DNA of 64,000 nucleotides from assembly GCA_013407085.1 (NCBI GenBank), contig JACCGJ010000701.1, positions 1 to 64,000 on the forward strand, read 5' to 3'. Shown here piece by piece: positions 11,440 to 22,630 of this stretch (the first letter of the stretch is position 1; every line of letters starts with the position of its first letter). A program made the position numbers and the translations under genes. The notes beneath the pieces are model-generated. The model saw only the letters and a list, made by a program, of their open reading frames with translations, did no database searches and was not told the origin of the DNA. The DNA comes from Atriophallophorus winterbourni (taxonomy: Eukaryota; Platyhelminthes; Trematoda; Plagiorchiida; Microphallidae).

Positions 11440-12783
11440 GACCTGCACACGTGGTTTTGTGTGACCCAGCGGAACTGCTTCTACTGACAGGAGAAGGGGC
11501 AAAGGTGGCTGACTGGCACCTCAAAACCAGCTTGCATCGGGTAGTAAGAGCGTGTAAGTCCATGAAGGCGGTCCACCTAGGGAAAGGAAAACTTTATCTC
11601 AAACCTCCACTGCCTTGTGGCTACATCAAACATGGAAAAGGCTTCAGGAGTTAACCTCGTGAAAAAATCAGAAGCCGCGGTGTTCGATAGGCTGTCCGAC
11701 GTTGTATTCAACTTCGTACTGCCAACTATTGCAACGGCATCGTTGTCCAGTAGTGCCATGGAGAGGGAGCACTTGCTGCATGAGCAACATCTAGTTCTCC
11801 ACATTGAACTGCCCTGGCGTACATCTCATTGCCCCAATGGAGAGGACACTCCATTTTGCTTCTATGTATAATAACACAGGAAGCAGCAGATACCGGTTAA
11901 AAGCTATGACTCGACTAGTGTAGAGCTTAGCGCCTGTGGATGCTTTCGATGGTGGGGTAGATTTTCACGTCTCATTTGACAGCTACCGCCCGCCCCAAGC
12001 TGATCAGGCACAATTCAATAAGGTGCCGTCTCGCCACGGCCTGCTGAACTTATTGGGTGCATGATGATTAGAAATAAACCGACAAGCAGATTGTATTTTT
12101 CCGCACCTTCAAAACGAATTACTAAACAATAAAATGCCAGCTCTGAAACTGGGAACCTGGAACGTTCGGTCCATGATCCCAGGATTTCATGATGACGTCT
12201 TATGAAATTCAGCTGTAATTAGCAATGAGATAAAAAGGCTTAATGTCGATGTGGCTTCCCTGCTAGAGATGCGATTACCAGAAACTATTATGCTAACAGA
12301 AAAAGATTGCATATTTTTGGAAGGGAAGGGGTTCTGATGAGCCTCGACTGCTTGGATTTGGGTTTGCCTTGCCAAACATATTACTAAAAGCAGCAGCGGG
12401 AGCGAACGGATTTGGACTGTAAATTTGAAGTTAATTACTGGTCATATTACGTTGGTCAACGTTTATGCAGTGACGCTCTCTGTGACGTCTGATGAAAAAG
12501 ACGCTTTTTATCATAACCTCACAACCGTAAATAAAAACCTGCCACAATATTGGATGATTTCAATGATCGAGTTGGTGAAGCTTTAGAATCTTGGCAAAAC
12601 TCTCTCCGAAGGTTCGGAGTAGGTAAAACCAATGAAAATGGACAACGCCTTTTAGAACAATGCATACAATTCAGTTTTTGTGTCAGTAACACTTTCTTTC
12701 AAACAAAACCACAGCATAAAGTCTCTTGAAAACATCCTCGCACTAAGCATTTGCATCAGCTTGATCTCATTTTTGCTAAGCGT
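11440..12783 (+). mobile_element. RTE-clade LINE, 5' part (endonuclease), interrupted
   Basis: The 5' leader at 11440-12130 is also found antisense near 1.8 and 51.5 kb. An apurinic-type endonuclease starts at the ATG at 12134: its first residues MPALKLGTWNVRSM are the typical RTE beginning, and the KRLNVDVASL motif, the ITLVNVYA strand and the HQLDLIFAKR strand follow across several frame breaks and stops. The endonuclease is cut after Lys-Arg, where CR1 sequence begins at 12784. It resumes at 16480 with the expected MAGCDTDYSLVFAKLKFP strand, so this is one element split by a later insertion. It is inactive. Confidence 0.8.
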
Positions 12784-14961
12784 GAATGCGATCAAGAGAA
12801 AGGATTCAAGGATTTATGGAGCGTCCTTTTCATCAAAAGGCCACCTTTACAAATGCAACTGTTAAAGGCCTGTCTGCCCAAAACATCCCTGGTCCGCAAA
12901 AAGATACGAAGCCAAAGCCACCTGCTCACCCGAAGGATCAGCGAAAACCCTCAGGTTCAAAACCAAAAGTCATGGTGCAAAACACTCCCAAAGTGGACAC
13001 TATAGGTATTCGATCTAAGGTAGTTGAAACGTCCAGCAACCAGCTAAAGCGCCAAACACACAGTGTACATTCAGTCCAAGGACTAAGCGTGATTTGCACC
13101 AACGTAAAGGAAACGAGTGCCACCTTACTAGGGGCAGGCTAAAGCACGATAAAGAAGAATGGAAAAGGTTGTGCAACAACATGGACTTGGAGCCCGTTGA
13201 ACCATTATCATTGATACGACTAAGTCGTAAACCTACTTCTCCAAATCTGGACCAGCCAAGATTGCTTAGAATCACGGTTAACTCTGAAAGGGATCTTGAA
13301 AACATCATTATTATCCGCTTTTCTCCTGTGTAAGGAGCGATCAGAAACCACTGCAAGGATCTTTGCTGATGTGCCCTGGTGGGAAAGGGCCCGAAAGGGC
13401 CAGCAACAAAACCGAACGAAACAGAGGGATAATCGAAGTATAATCCTTTTGGGAGTTCCAGAAGCTGAGAAAGCAACTGAATAAAGCGGTGTCAGCGCAA
13501 CACGATCAGTTACAATGGAGATTCTCATTGATATACCTGTGTTTGCATTGATGTAGCTGTGGCGGACACGTTCCGTCCCCCAAAAATTACGCAATTATAA
13601 GGGCCTCGGTCCTAAGCCATGTGCAACAACCAACGCGATTTCGATCTGAACAAACCCCATCTAGCCTGGACCTCATACTTACAAACGAAAAACTCATGAT
13701 AGAATCTGTTTCCTATACAGCTCCACTCGGATTGAGTGATCATGTTGTCATGACATTTGATTATACTTATCAATACGAACCAGCGGGAAATACTCAACGA
13801 ACGTATGCAACTGTGAACTACGACTTGCTTCGAGCTCTTGCTACTGCAAATCGATGGGATTTCCTTGAACTCAAATCAGCTAAGGAAATCTGGGAAACGT
13901 TTTATAGCCAACTTCGTATTATCATTGACTTATCATCGAAGGTAAAAATAATATCCAGCAAACAGCGTCCGAAAAAGCCTCTCAGAAGCAGTACATGGAA
14001 ATGGATGTGTAAACGTGACAATGCCTGGTACAAATACTTGGACGATCCTTCTGGGATAACTTGGTGCTACTACACGTTATTGCGAAATAAGTGTGTCTGC
14101 CTCATTCGAAAAGACAGAAAAGATTACCAAATCAGTCTTGTCGAAAAAATTCATTATAAATCCCAAAGCATTGCATAGACACGTCAACGACCTCCGGAAT
14201 GTTAAAATGGGAATACCGCCACTGGTCTCTGGTATTGGAATAGTGACGTCATTTAAAGAGTGCGCTAACGTTTTCCGACAACAATTTGCATCAGTTATCT
14301 CACAAGTGTCGACCCATAGACCTCCCTTAAACTCTGACAGCTGCAGCCTGCCAATTCTTCAGGGGGTGGAGTTTCCCCCCAACGTTGTTCAAACAAAATT
14401 AATGACGATGAAGAGAACAGGCTCACCCGGTATAGACAATATACACGCAAACATTTTGCACAATCTATCTTCCGAGTTGGCAATACCAACATCTTACGTA
14501 TTCACGACGATGTTCGAGCAGAGCTTTGTACCAGAAACTTGGAAAACTGCCCTGATTAGTCCCATCTACAAGGGTGGTAAAAGAAATGATCCTTTAAACT
14601 ATCGCCCGATAGCGTTATTACCAGTGCTATCCCAAGTAATGGAGTCCATAATAGCTGATGCCTTACGGAATCACTTTGAGATTAATAATTTAATCTCCGA
14701 GGCACAGCATGGATTCAGGAAAAAACGATCCTGTCTGACAAACGTGCTATTAGCAAAAGAATCTTGGTCTGAGCTACTGGATGCCGGCCACTCCGTGGAC
14801 GTAATTTATATCGATTTCTCAAAAGCCTTCGATCGTGTGAATCACGAAATACTTTCGTCGAAACTACTCACTTACGGAGTACGGGGTAAACTCCATGCAT
14901 GGGTTAAAGAATGGTTGATATCTCGTGAGATGTACGTGAGAGTCAAAAACGAACTATCCGA
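12784..14961 (+). mobile_element. CR1-clade LINE copy A (partial)
   Basis: Lies inside the endonuclease region of the RTE copy. 12784-13600 is a decayed ORF1: the KEEWKRLCNNMDLEP and PRLLRITVNSERDLEN blocks match the ORF1 of the antisense CR1 near 57.9-58.1 kb. From 13621 comes the end of the ORF2 endonuclease (PSSLDLILTNEKL, then APLGLSDHVV), then the linker and the reverse transcriptase. The copy stops at an assembly gap within the reverse transcriptase. Several frameshifts are present. Confidence 0.85.
13621..14961 (+). pseudogene. CR1 ORF2 fragment: endonuclease end and reverse transcriptase
   Basis: Two overlapping frames. 13621-14178 encodes the endonuclease C-terminus, including the catalytic-site strand GLSDHVVMTFDY, and the linker. 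14093-14961 encodes reverse transcriptase fingers and palm: SPGIDNIHANIL, ALISPIYKGG, NYRPIALLPVLSQVME, QHGFRKKRSCLTN and the first catalytic aspartate motif in YIDFSKAFDRVNHE. A frameshift near 14.1 kb separates the two. The YxDD-equivalent box would lie beyond the gap. Non-functional retroelement gene. Confidence 0.88.
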
Positions 14962-14981
14962 NNNNNNNNNNNNNNNNNNNN
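14962..14981. other. Assembly gap of 20 N
   Basis: Exactly 20 unknown bases. Before the gap the reverse transcriptase has reached the thumb-side motif VRVKNELS. After it the reading restarts about 130 residues earlier in the domain, in a different CR1 lineage. The true gap size is unknown. Confidence 0.98.
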
Positions 14982-16479
14982 GTTCGAGCAAACACTGGCA
15001 AGCGGAGTGATTCCTACAGATTGGAAACGAGGAATAATTTCTCCAATATACAAAGGTGGAAATCGCCCCGGTGTTTCCAATTACCGACCCGTTACTCTGT
15101 TACCAGTGATTTCAAAATTACTTGAGCGACTCATTGTTGACGATCTAATGAAACATTTCGAGAATAATCAGTTGCTTTCGAGGAACCAGCATGGATTCAG
15201 ACAAAATTATTCCTGCTTGTCTAATTAACTGGTAATGCTAGATGATTAGACAAAATCGGTAGATAAAGGACAAGCAATACACGCGTGCTCCTTAGATATT
15301 TCTAAAGCATTCGATCGTGTTGACCATTCCCTACTACTGCAGAAGCTGAAAGGCGTGGTACAATGGAAAAGTGCTAAATGGCTTAAATGACTACAACAAA
15401 TTGCACTAACAAGGTACGTGTTGATGGTGGGCATATCCAAACCAATTGCAGAAACTAGCGGAGTTCCCCAAGGATCAGTCCGTGGACCCGATCCTCTTTT
15501 GGTTTATGTCAATGAAATACCGGAAATTGTTCGATGTAACATTTCGTTATTTGCGGACGACATAAAGATTTGGCGCAGCATTCGTAGTCCAGAAGACTGT
15601 CTGCTATTACAAAAGGATCTTGATACGCTTCACAGCTGGTCGTTGAAGAACAAACTGCCGTTTAACTTCAACAAATGCAGGATCATGAATGTGGGGAAGC
15701 GAGTAGAGTTCACATATCACATAGGTTCGCATGTCCTTGAAAATTGCAGTGAAGAAAAAGATTTGGGTGTCTGGATATGCTCCAGTTTAAAAACATCACT
15801 TCAAACTAACAGTGCCTTTAAAAAAGCAACACGTGTTCTAAATCTACTCAAACGTGTATTTGGGAAATTTTCGCCCAAGATATTCCCAAGGATCATGAAT
15901 ACATACTTGAGACCAGTCATGGAATACGGTGTGCAGTCATGGTCTCCGTGGCTCAAGAGGAATGTGGAACTTATGCAGCGAATCTATCACCGCTCAACGA
16001 AACTAGTTCTCAGCATCCGAAACAAACCATATAAAGAAAGGATAGCTCAACTGAATCTGTTCGATTTGTCCTATCGACGAATCAGAGGAGACCTTATCTT
16101 ACTTTACAAAACATACCATACCCCAAACCATCCCTTACAGGATTTATTCACGCGAAGGGATACGAGAAATTATCGGACCCATGAATAAGTTCTGGTCGTA
16201 CTCCATTCCTGCCTGAACTGTAGAAGGTATTTTTACTCTGTCCGTGTTTGTTTTACTTGGAACTGTTTACCTTCAACCGTTGCTCACGCCACTAGCTTGC
16301 ATGAATTTAAAACGAAATTTCATTGCATTATTCGTTTCCAGAACACTTATATACTGTTTAATCTATGTTCTTATATTGTTTATACACTTGAATTTCATTT
16401 TTTACCATCCTATGTTTGTTATTAAGCTTGTTGCTTTTTATACCATTAAAAACCTTGTATTACCTTGAATTAATATAAG
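14982..16479 (+). mobile_element. CR1-clade LINE copy B (3' two thirds of ORF2)
   Basis: Begins in the reverse transcriptase (FEQTLASGVIPTDWKRG) and runs to the 3' end. Motifs include GVSNYRPVTLLPVISK, QHGFRQNYSCLSN, SKAFDRVDHS, the SGVPQGSV box and the catalytic FADDIKIW box, then the C-terminal domain. The 3' UTR ends at about 16475 in ATTACCTTGAATTA, also found at the 3' end of the fragment near 27.15 kb. Stops and frameshifts near 15.23-15.42 kb inactivate it. It is clearly diverged from copy A, so the two are different elements. Confidence 0.88.
15418..16188 (+). pseudogene. CR1 copy B reverse transcriptase C-terminal half
   Basis: Longest open piece of copy B, 256 codons without a stop. 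It holds the SGVPQGSV motif, the catalytic FADD box, the DLGVWI motif of the thumb, the LRPVMEYGVQSW block and the C-terminal HPLQDLFTRRDTRNYRTHE block. The sequence goes on past the stop at 16188 in another frame (CLNCRRYFYSV, then LPSTVAHATSLHEFK), so the natural ORF2 end was near 16.33 kb. Confidence 0.88.
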
Positions 16480-17965
16480 AAGCGTACTCCCTCCAAATCA
16501 TAACAAATGGCGGGCTGCGACACTGACTATTCGCTAGTTTTTGCAAAACTGAAGTTTCCCAGTCAAGATTTCAGCGCGCCAAATTGTCTGCTAAACCAAT
16601 GATACATGTCATTCGTATGTAGAAACCTAATCTAGCTGCGTGATTTGTAAAGGAATTCACACCCGAGTTCGACAAGACAACCCCACTAGAATCGGGTTTA
16701 GAAAAGTGAGAATCGCTAAAACCCTGCATATACCGAGTCGCACTTTCCACTTACGGTCCGAAGAATGCTCAAACGAGCGACTGGTTCAAAGCAAATGCTT
16801 CTGATATAACTGCTGTATTAGACGAGTAAAGGTCAGCATCCTTGAAGTTCAAATGTAGGCCAACAGATGAAATCTTACAACTTCTAAGAGCAGCTAAACA
16901 TAAGTTCGAACAGACTGCAAGACGATGTTCAAATGACTATTAAATTCAAATTAGCCTTAGAATCCAAAAATCTGCGGATACTGGTAATTTTCACGTCATG
17001 TATGATGGGATCAAGGGAGCCATTGATAAAACACACTCAAAATGGCTCCAATTAAGTCTGTATCTGGTTACCCGATTGTTGACAAAACTCAGCAGATGGA
17101 AAGATGGGTAGAGCACTTCTCGTATCTCTACTCTAGGGACAGTACGGTTTTACCGTATGCACTTGAAAATGTTGATCGGTTGCTGACCATTGAATATCTA
17201 GATACTCCGCCCACCCTTGATGAGCTTAATAGGGTAATCAACCGCTTAGCGAATGGGAAGGCCCCTGGTGAAGACGGAATTCCACATGAGCTCATCAAAT
17301 GCTGTAGACCAGCATTATTACAACCTGTTCACCATTTGCTTCTTCAGTGCTGGCAGGAGGAGTGTATCCCACAAGAGATGCGATACACAATGATCATCAC
17401 GCTATTTAGGAATAAGGGTGATAGAGGCGACTACAACAATTACAGAGAAATTTCCCTTCCGAATGTTGTAGGCAAATTGTATGCTAAAGTCTTATAGATC
17501 AGGCTAAAAGTTTTAGCTGATAGAATTTACTCTGAATCCCAATTTGACTTTCGTGTGGGAAGATCAACCGTTGACATGATCTTCTCCCTGAGACAACTTC
17601 AAGAAAAGTGTCGGGAACAGCGTATGCCAATATACGCTGTTTTTATCGATTTAACGAAAGCATTCGACTATGTCAGCAGAGAGGGTCTTTTCAAAATGCT
17701 TGATTTGATAGGCTGCCCCCCAAGACCGCTCAAACTCGTTATTTCGTTCCTCTCATACTTGAAGGGTTCAGTGCATTTTAACGCCACCGGTGTGTAACTG
17801 ACGACGGTCGATCGAGTTCTGCCTATCGTTGCGAGCGCTGCGGGAGAGATTGTTTCTCTCGAATCAGAATATTTAGTCATTCGAAAAGCTGTATAAGATG
17901 AAAAAATTATGCGATTGTAATGTACATCCATGGTCGATATCGACCGAAGGAAGGCAACAAAACAA
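16480..17965 (+). mobile_element. RTE-clade LINE, 3' part, internally deleted
   Basis: Continues the RTE endonuclease interrupted at 12783 (MAGCDTDYSLVFAKLKFP), then the linker and reverse transcriptase at 17042-17797. Directly after LSYLKGSVHFNATG it jumps to the C-terminal cysteine-rich zinc-finger segment (ERCGRDCFS-like in a shifted frame) and the 3' UTR with a CAACAAAACAAAA tail. The part from the catalytic FADD box to the zinc finger is missing, so it is an internally deleted, dead copy. Confidence 0.8.
17042..17797 (+). pseudogene. RTE reverse transcriptase fragment
   Basis: Two frames, 17042-17497 and 17555-17797, carry fingers and palm motifs: TLDELNRVINRLANGKAPGE, DGIPHELIK, YNNYREISLPNVVGKLYAKV, GRSTVDMIFSLRQLQEK and the first catalytic aspartate in VFIDLTKAFD. 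One stop near 17497 and a truncated end make it non-functional. Confidence 0.85.
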
Positions 17966-19035
17966 AACAAAAACGAGCATATAATATTTAGCTAACTATC
18001 ATGTTCGTTTGCTTATGTAAGTCTAATTTCTCTTAAATTTTCACGGAGAGTCTTCCATATGCTGAGGTAGGAAATTCCGAAAAAAATGTGCCACACAGGG
18101 CGAAAAATGGCGGTGGTTCCTGAACTTGAGTTCAGGCATGTCCTAGTACCAAGTTCTCATCGATCTTTTGGAACAAAGGTATTAATCGGTGTTCTTCGGT
18201 AAACACAATTTTACAGTTAAGAATGTATTATGAAGAAATTTTCTCGTGCGGTTAAACCAGCTAAAAACAGCTCAGTAATTGATGTCATTGAAACGCTTAA
18301 AATAGCGAAACTCAGAATGAATCAGAAATTGACGTTTTTTCTAAAATACATCCGCATATATATGAATAATTGTAATTTGTGAAGACAATTTACTTTACAA
18401 TAGATCGATTTTTTCGCCATAACTTACTCAATTTTAAATCGATTGTCTGTTTAATATATACCGTGAACGCTCTTACCTGTACACGGGCATTAAAATTTGA
18501 CGGTATGTCTAAAGTTACCATTTCAAATTTAATTTGTTCGAGTAAGGCAAAACGTCAATCCTTGACAATCCGAACAGCAATGAAGCACATTCTTTATCAG
18601 AAGCTATACGTTACTAGCAACCACTTTGATCGATTCATCACTAAATTTCTTTTTATGAATATGTTTCTCTGAGCGATCGCGAGCATTTTCCACTATCTTA
18701 CTAATCACATTCTGAGTTTGCATATATTTATGGAATGAAAGCAAGCAACTCACCAATACCGTCGGAAAACAATATATATCCGATTAAAGCACCTGAATCA
18801 TCGTTGAATTCAATACAAACAATCATAATTTCTGTGATTCGACTCACTAATATTAAACCTGAGTGAGTACGACATCAAATGCTACCGTAATTTTGCTGTC
18901 TGTGACATATCATTTGTTTCATCTATATACCCGGTCATCCTACATTTCTGCTCACTTCAGTCCACTGCACAATATTCGATACGATTGACTTTAGTGTGTA
19001 GAATGTACTAAGGATAGATCATTTGTTTATAATTA
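17966..19035. other. Non-coding stretch
   Basis: AT-rich DNA without a recognisable gene or repeat. Confidence 0.5.
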
Positions 19036-19135
19036 TCCACTGTGTCAAGACATGCGTATCCTCATCGTACTTTCCTCACAAGCTAAGTGCACACAGCACG
19101 AAGCCAGTCGTGATGTGTGTGATGGAAATCGATGA
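19036..19135 (+). repeat. Hammerhead repeat, subfamily B, decayed core
   Basis: GTGC-loop-GCAC stem II and the flanking CAGTCGTGATGTGTGTGA and ATGCGTATCC blocks are recognisable, but the CTGATGA box reads AGCTAAG and GAAA reads GAAG. No activity is expected. Confidence 0.6.
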
Positions 19136-19739
19136 TAACGCAATTTATAATGATGGATAGTTCCAATACTCACAATTTAAGAATGAGTAAAATATTCGAC
19201 GAGCAGGAATGTGGTTATCAATGTGCAAGCGTATAATTACGAATATGGGATCTAAACCCAAATTTCCATTGGTGCCCCAGGAAGCACATATGAGAGGGTT
19301 TTTAAAATTTTTCTTGCCTTTCTTTCACAAATGAACTTTACTTCAGAATGCGACTTCTAAGAACTTAGAAGAATGGGGATTATTTGCCGAATAGCAGAAT
19401 AGTGCGCTTACAGAAAGTAAGACCAAACGGGTTCACCACCGGCCAATGATTCAGTATGCTCAAATCTCTCTGAATATATATCAGAACCATATATTGTTAC
19501 TCTCCATCAGATTTTCTACCTAGGTTCAGCATTGAAATGTTTTAGACACTTTTAATTACTGTGACTTTTTGTGGAATAACTATGCTTTCTGCACGCACAT
19601 TATTTATCAGTGCCTTGAAAATATAACTATCTATAAATTGTCTCCGCGGTTTCAAGTTTCACTGGCGACACCCAGGAAGAAACCGAATGTGAAATGTGAG
19701 TGTGAGGAATAGCGTTTGCAAATACAAAATACTTGTCTT
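19136..19739. other. Non-coding stretch between hammerhead repeats
   Basis: Nothing recognisable was found. Confidence 0.5.
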
Positions 19740-19930
19740 GTTCTCTTGATTCGAAATCGCTTTATGATTCTGTGTTGGAACACCATGGTCCGTCTTACGT
19801 AACTCGTTTAACAGGTACACATGTCCACGGCTCACTGAACCTGATCATACTGTCTCCACCTGATGAATGTAAACAGCCATAAACCGGTTCTGGTGTGTAA
19901 GGGATGGGGATGAGAGAACAGTAATATATT
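19740..19930 (+). repeat. Hammerhead repeat, subfamily A
   Basis: Carries the family landmarks, the GGCTCACTGAACCTGATC block and CTGATGA at 19860-19866. The GAAA box has become TAAA, and the 5' hairpin is mutated. Confidence 0.7.
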
Positions 19931-20624
19931 GTTTAACAGTAGTTGTAATCCATATTTTTTACCATTTTGCCCTCATCCAAATCTCTGTGATACTAATCTC
20001 GTTGTTACCAATCGGGGAAAAACTACAAACGGAATTGAGTATGTTAGTTTAGAAGGTGTGCGCAAATAATTGAAATGAAACAATTAAAATAGTTTTTTGT
20101 TACGCTTCCTGTTATTCGAACAGGCAAAAACAAACAAAATTTAATACGTAATATGCCAGATGAATCGAAAAGCTGTAATTACAATTCGTTAGTTAATTAT
20201 ACGTTTCATTCAGCGAAATCGTTTTCTAAAACAATTCAGGCCAACGGCTACGAATATGCCGTCATTTAAAAATCGTTAAATTATCACAACGTCGAATCTG
20301 GTGAAATTTTAATCAAATATTCAAATTAAAATTTGAAGAAAGTGATAACAAAGTTTGCAAATACAATTTTTTCTGCACAATAAACGCAATAATTCGAAAT
20401 AGAAGGGTTGAAATTTGCTAATGAAATGCATTTCCGCTACACATAGCCGTGACATTACAACGTTCGTATAATGTGAATACCTCAAGAAATTGGATATCAC
20501 AAGACTTGAAAAATCATCATAGCGTAAGCCTATTTAATGTTTATATAAAGTTAATATGTAGCGAAAGAGCACAAGTTCGCAAAAAGCTGAAAAACACTAT
20601 TGCACTCATCAGTTAGGCACATAA
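19931..20624. other. Non-coding stretch between hammerhead repeats
   Basis: AT-rich; nothing recognisable. Confidence 0.5.
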
Positions 20625-20925
20625 GGGTTAGGATCCGTTCGTGGGGTGTGTTGGATGGAAATGCATACAAATCTCGATTTGCGTTCAAGAACATGGGTGT
20701 AACCCGTCTATTTGTGTATCGGCACATGTTATTGAGCACGTTGGTCGTTCCAAACTTATCCAGCAGTGGCATAAATGTTCGCAAATTGTTTACGATTTCT
20801 TGTCCATTTCAAGGAATACGAATCCCAATCCTATTGTTCCTATTTGCTGAGTGCAATCAGGACGAACCCAGTCGTGAATTGTGTTTGATGGAATGCGGGC
20901 TTTTCGTTTCAATGAAATTGATTTA
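20625..20925 (+). repeat. Decayed tandem pair of subfamily B hammerhead repeats
   Basis: End of one unit (GTTCGTGGGGTGTGTTGGATGG) is followed by the internal block (TTGAGCACGTTGGTCGTTCC, AGTGGCATAAATG) and a second decayed core near 20848-20890. The spacing of the two cores is about 230 bp, as in the well-preserved dimer at 27.5 kb. Confidence 0.55.
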
Positions 20926-21446
20926 GCGACCTGGCGATAGAAAAATCATGGTGGAATATTTTCTCAGAGAAAATCACTGTGAGTTGCATGAATAATAAAT
21001 TGAATCTCCGCAAAACTTTTATTTGTACAAAACCTTGGAAGTGACATTCGTCTGTATTGTAGGAAATTGCTAACTAATTGTTTGGTTCTTGAGAGCATTC
21101 CAAATATTGAAGTTGGTTATCGAACGGCCTTTGATCCAAAAATTACCGCGCACATTTCAGAGGCTATGCACATCCACGGGAAATCGGTCTATCACAAAGA
21201 AATTGAAAGGAAATGGCCAAGTGATTGCTTGATGGCTGGTAATTTATGAATAAACATAGTAAGATGTATGCGACATAGGTTTACCGTGTGCTATAAGAGA
21301 AGGCTAAGAATCTGCATAAAACATTTTGGTTTTAGGATACAAGAAGAGAAATCTTCAGAACAATTTGACTTCACAGGTAACTACTGATACGTATTAATTC
21401 CAATAGTAAAAATAACCCATTGAGTCAAGAATAATACGTAAAACCA
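20926..21446. other. Non-coding stretch
   Basis: Nothing recognised. Confidence 0.5.
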
Positions 21447-21680
21447 AAACCAGAGCGCTTGGCCAGGAATTACTTGGTGATTCTGCATTTGAACATCGTG
21501 GTTCTTTGTACGAAACCTATATAACAGTGACATACAAGTTTAACTTTGTTTACCTTTTTTTCCACTGTTTCAGGGCTCACTGAACCTGATCTTACTGTCT
21601 CCACCTGACTATGGCAAAAAGCCTGAAACCGGTAGTGGTGTGTAAGGGATGGGGATGTGAGCACCACAATACAGAGTGAA
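21447..21680 (+). repeat. Hammerhead repeat, subfamily A
   Basis: Full-length unit: GCGCTTGGCCAGGAATTACT start, GTGTTTGAACATCGTGG-like block, AACAGTGACATACAAGTTTA block and core at 21605. The first box is mutated to CTGACTA; GAAA, the ACCGGT palindrome and the closing GTGG are kept. Stem II is TGGC/GCCT, with three of four pairs. Confidence 0.75.
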
Positions 21681-22551
21681 TTGTATTCTGAAACTCACAT
21701 TTCTCAACACGCACGAAGCACGGTCCGACTATAGATTGTTCATTTTAAACTATCCAATCAGCTGTCGACAGGCTAAAAACACCCAAGCGTTAGTAGCATA
21801 CTGTAACAAATGCAACATATGTAGTCGGATTCTATAGGATAGATCTTGCGTCATATAGTTCTCAAGTTAATAAATATCATAGATGACTATTCACTGTCAT
21901 AAAAAAGAACGTGAACTTAATGCATCAGAATATTGGGAAAAATGTCTTAGATTTCAGTCTTACTGCGTCCTGATGTAGGTTAAACTCAAATCCAGCGCTT
22001 CCATTGTGGGCTGAGGCAATCAAATTTGTTCGTCCTTTTGGTAAGCTGTCCCAGAAAATATAGCTTTTCTCAATTTAGACGAATTTTAAGGCAACTTTTC
22101 ATGGTGAATAATGGGCCAAACAATCGAACAATTAAAATAGGAAATCTAGTTTTCTCAATTGTCTAACGCTTAATTTAATACTAGTTTTAAATGAACATAT
22201 ATTTTTATCTGTTTACTTAACCCTTTCTAAATTGTATTTTATAACTTTCCATAAACGCGTTTAGTTAAAACTAACTTTGAATCATATTTGTTTTATCGGA
22301 AACGAACGATTTTGTTTCTTTGAAGTTGAAGCAATCCAAATACACTACATTGTGGCCAACACTGAGGATAAATATTGATTAATCCCGATTTTTCTCGTGA
22401 AATGATGGAAATACTTCCCGAAATTCAATGTGTCGAATCTAATGATTGACTGAAGTAGAAGAGGGATCGTAACAGAGAAATCGTTGGATAATAAAGACGC
22501 TTGTGAGGTGTGTGGTAGAAATCTATTTAGATAATATAATAATAAATAAAT
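21681..22551. other. Non-coding stretch
   Basis: AT-rich; no gene or repeat recognised. Confidence 0.5.
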
Positions 22552-22583
22552 CAATATATATATATATATAATATAGATATATA

Positions 22584-22629
<46 letters not shown>

Positions 22630-22630
22630 A
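22552..22630. repeat. (AT)n microsatellite
   Basis: About 80 bp of almost pure alternating A and T, longest uninterrupted run near 22588-22622. The following 40 bp is also AT-only to AT-rich. Confidence 0.95.

Noticed and set aside
13015..13594. Antisense open frames of 124-153 codons
   Set aside because: Shadows of the CR1 ORF1 on the plus strand.
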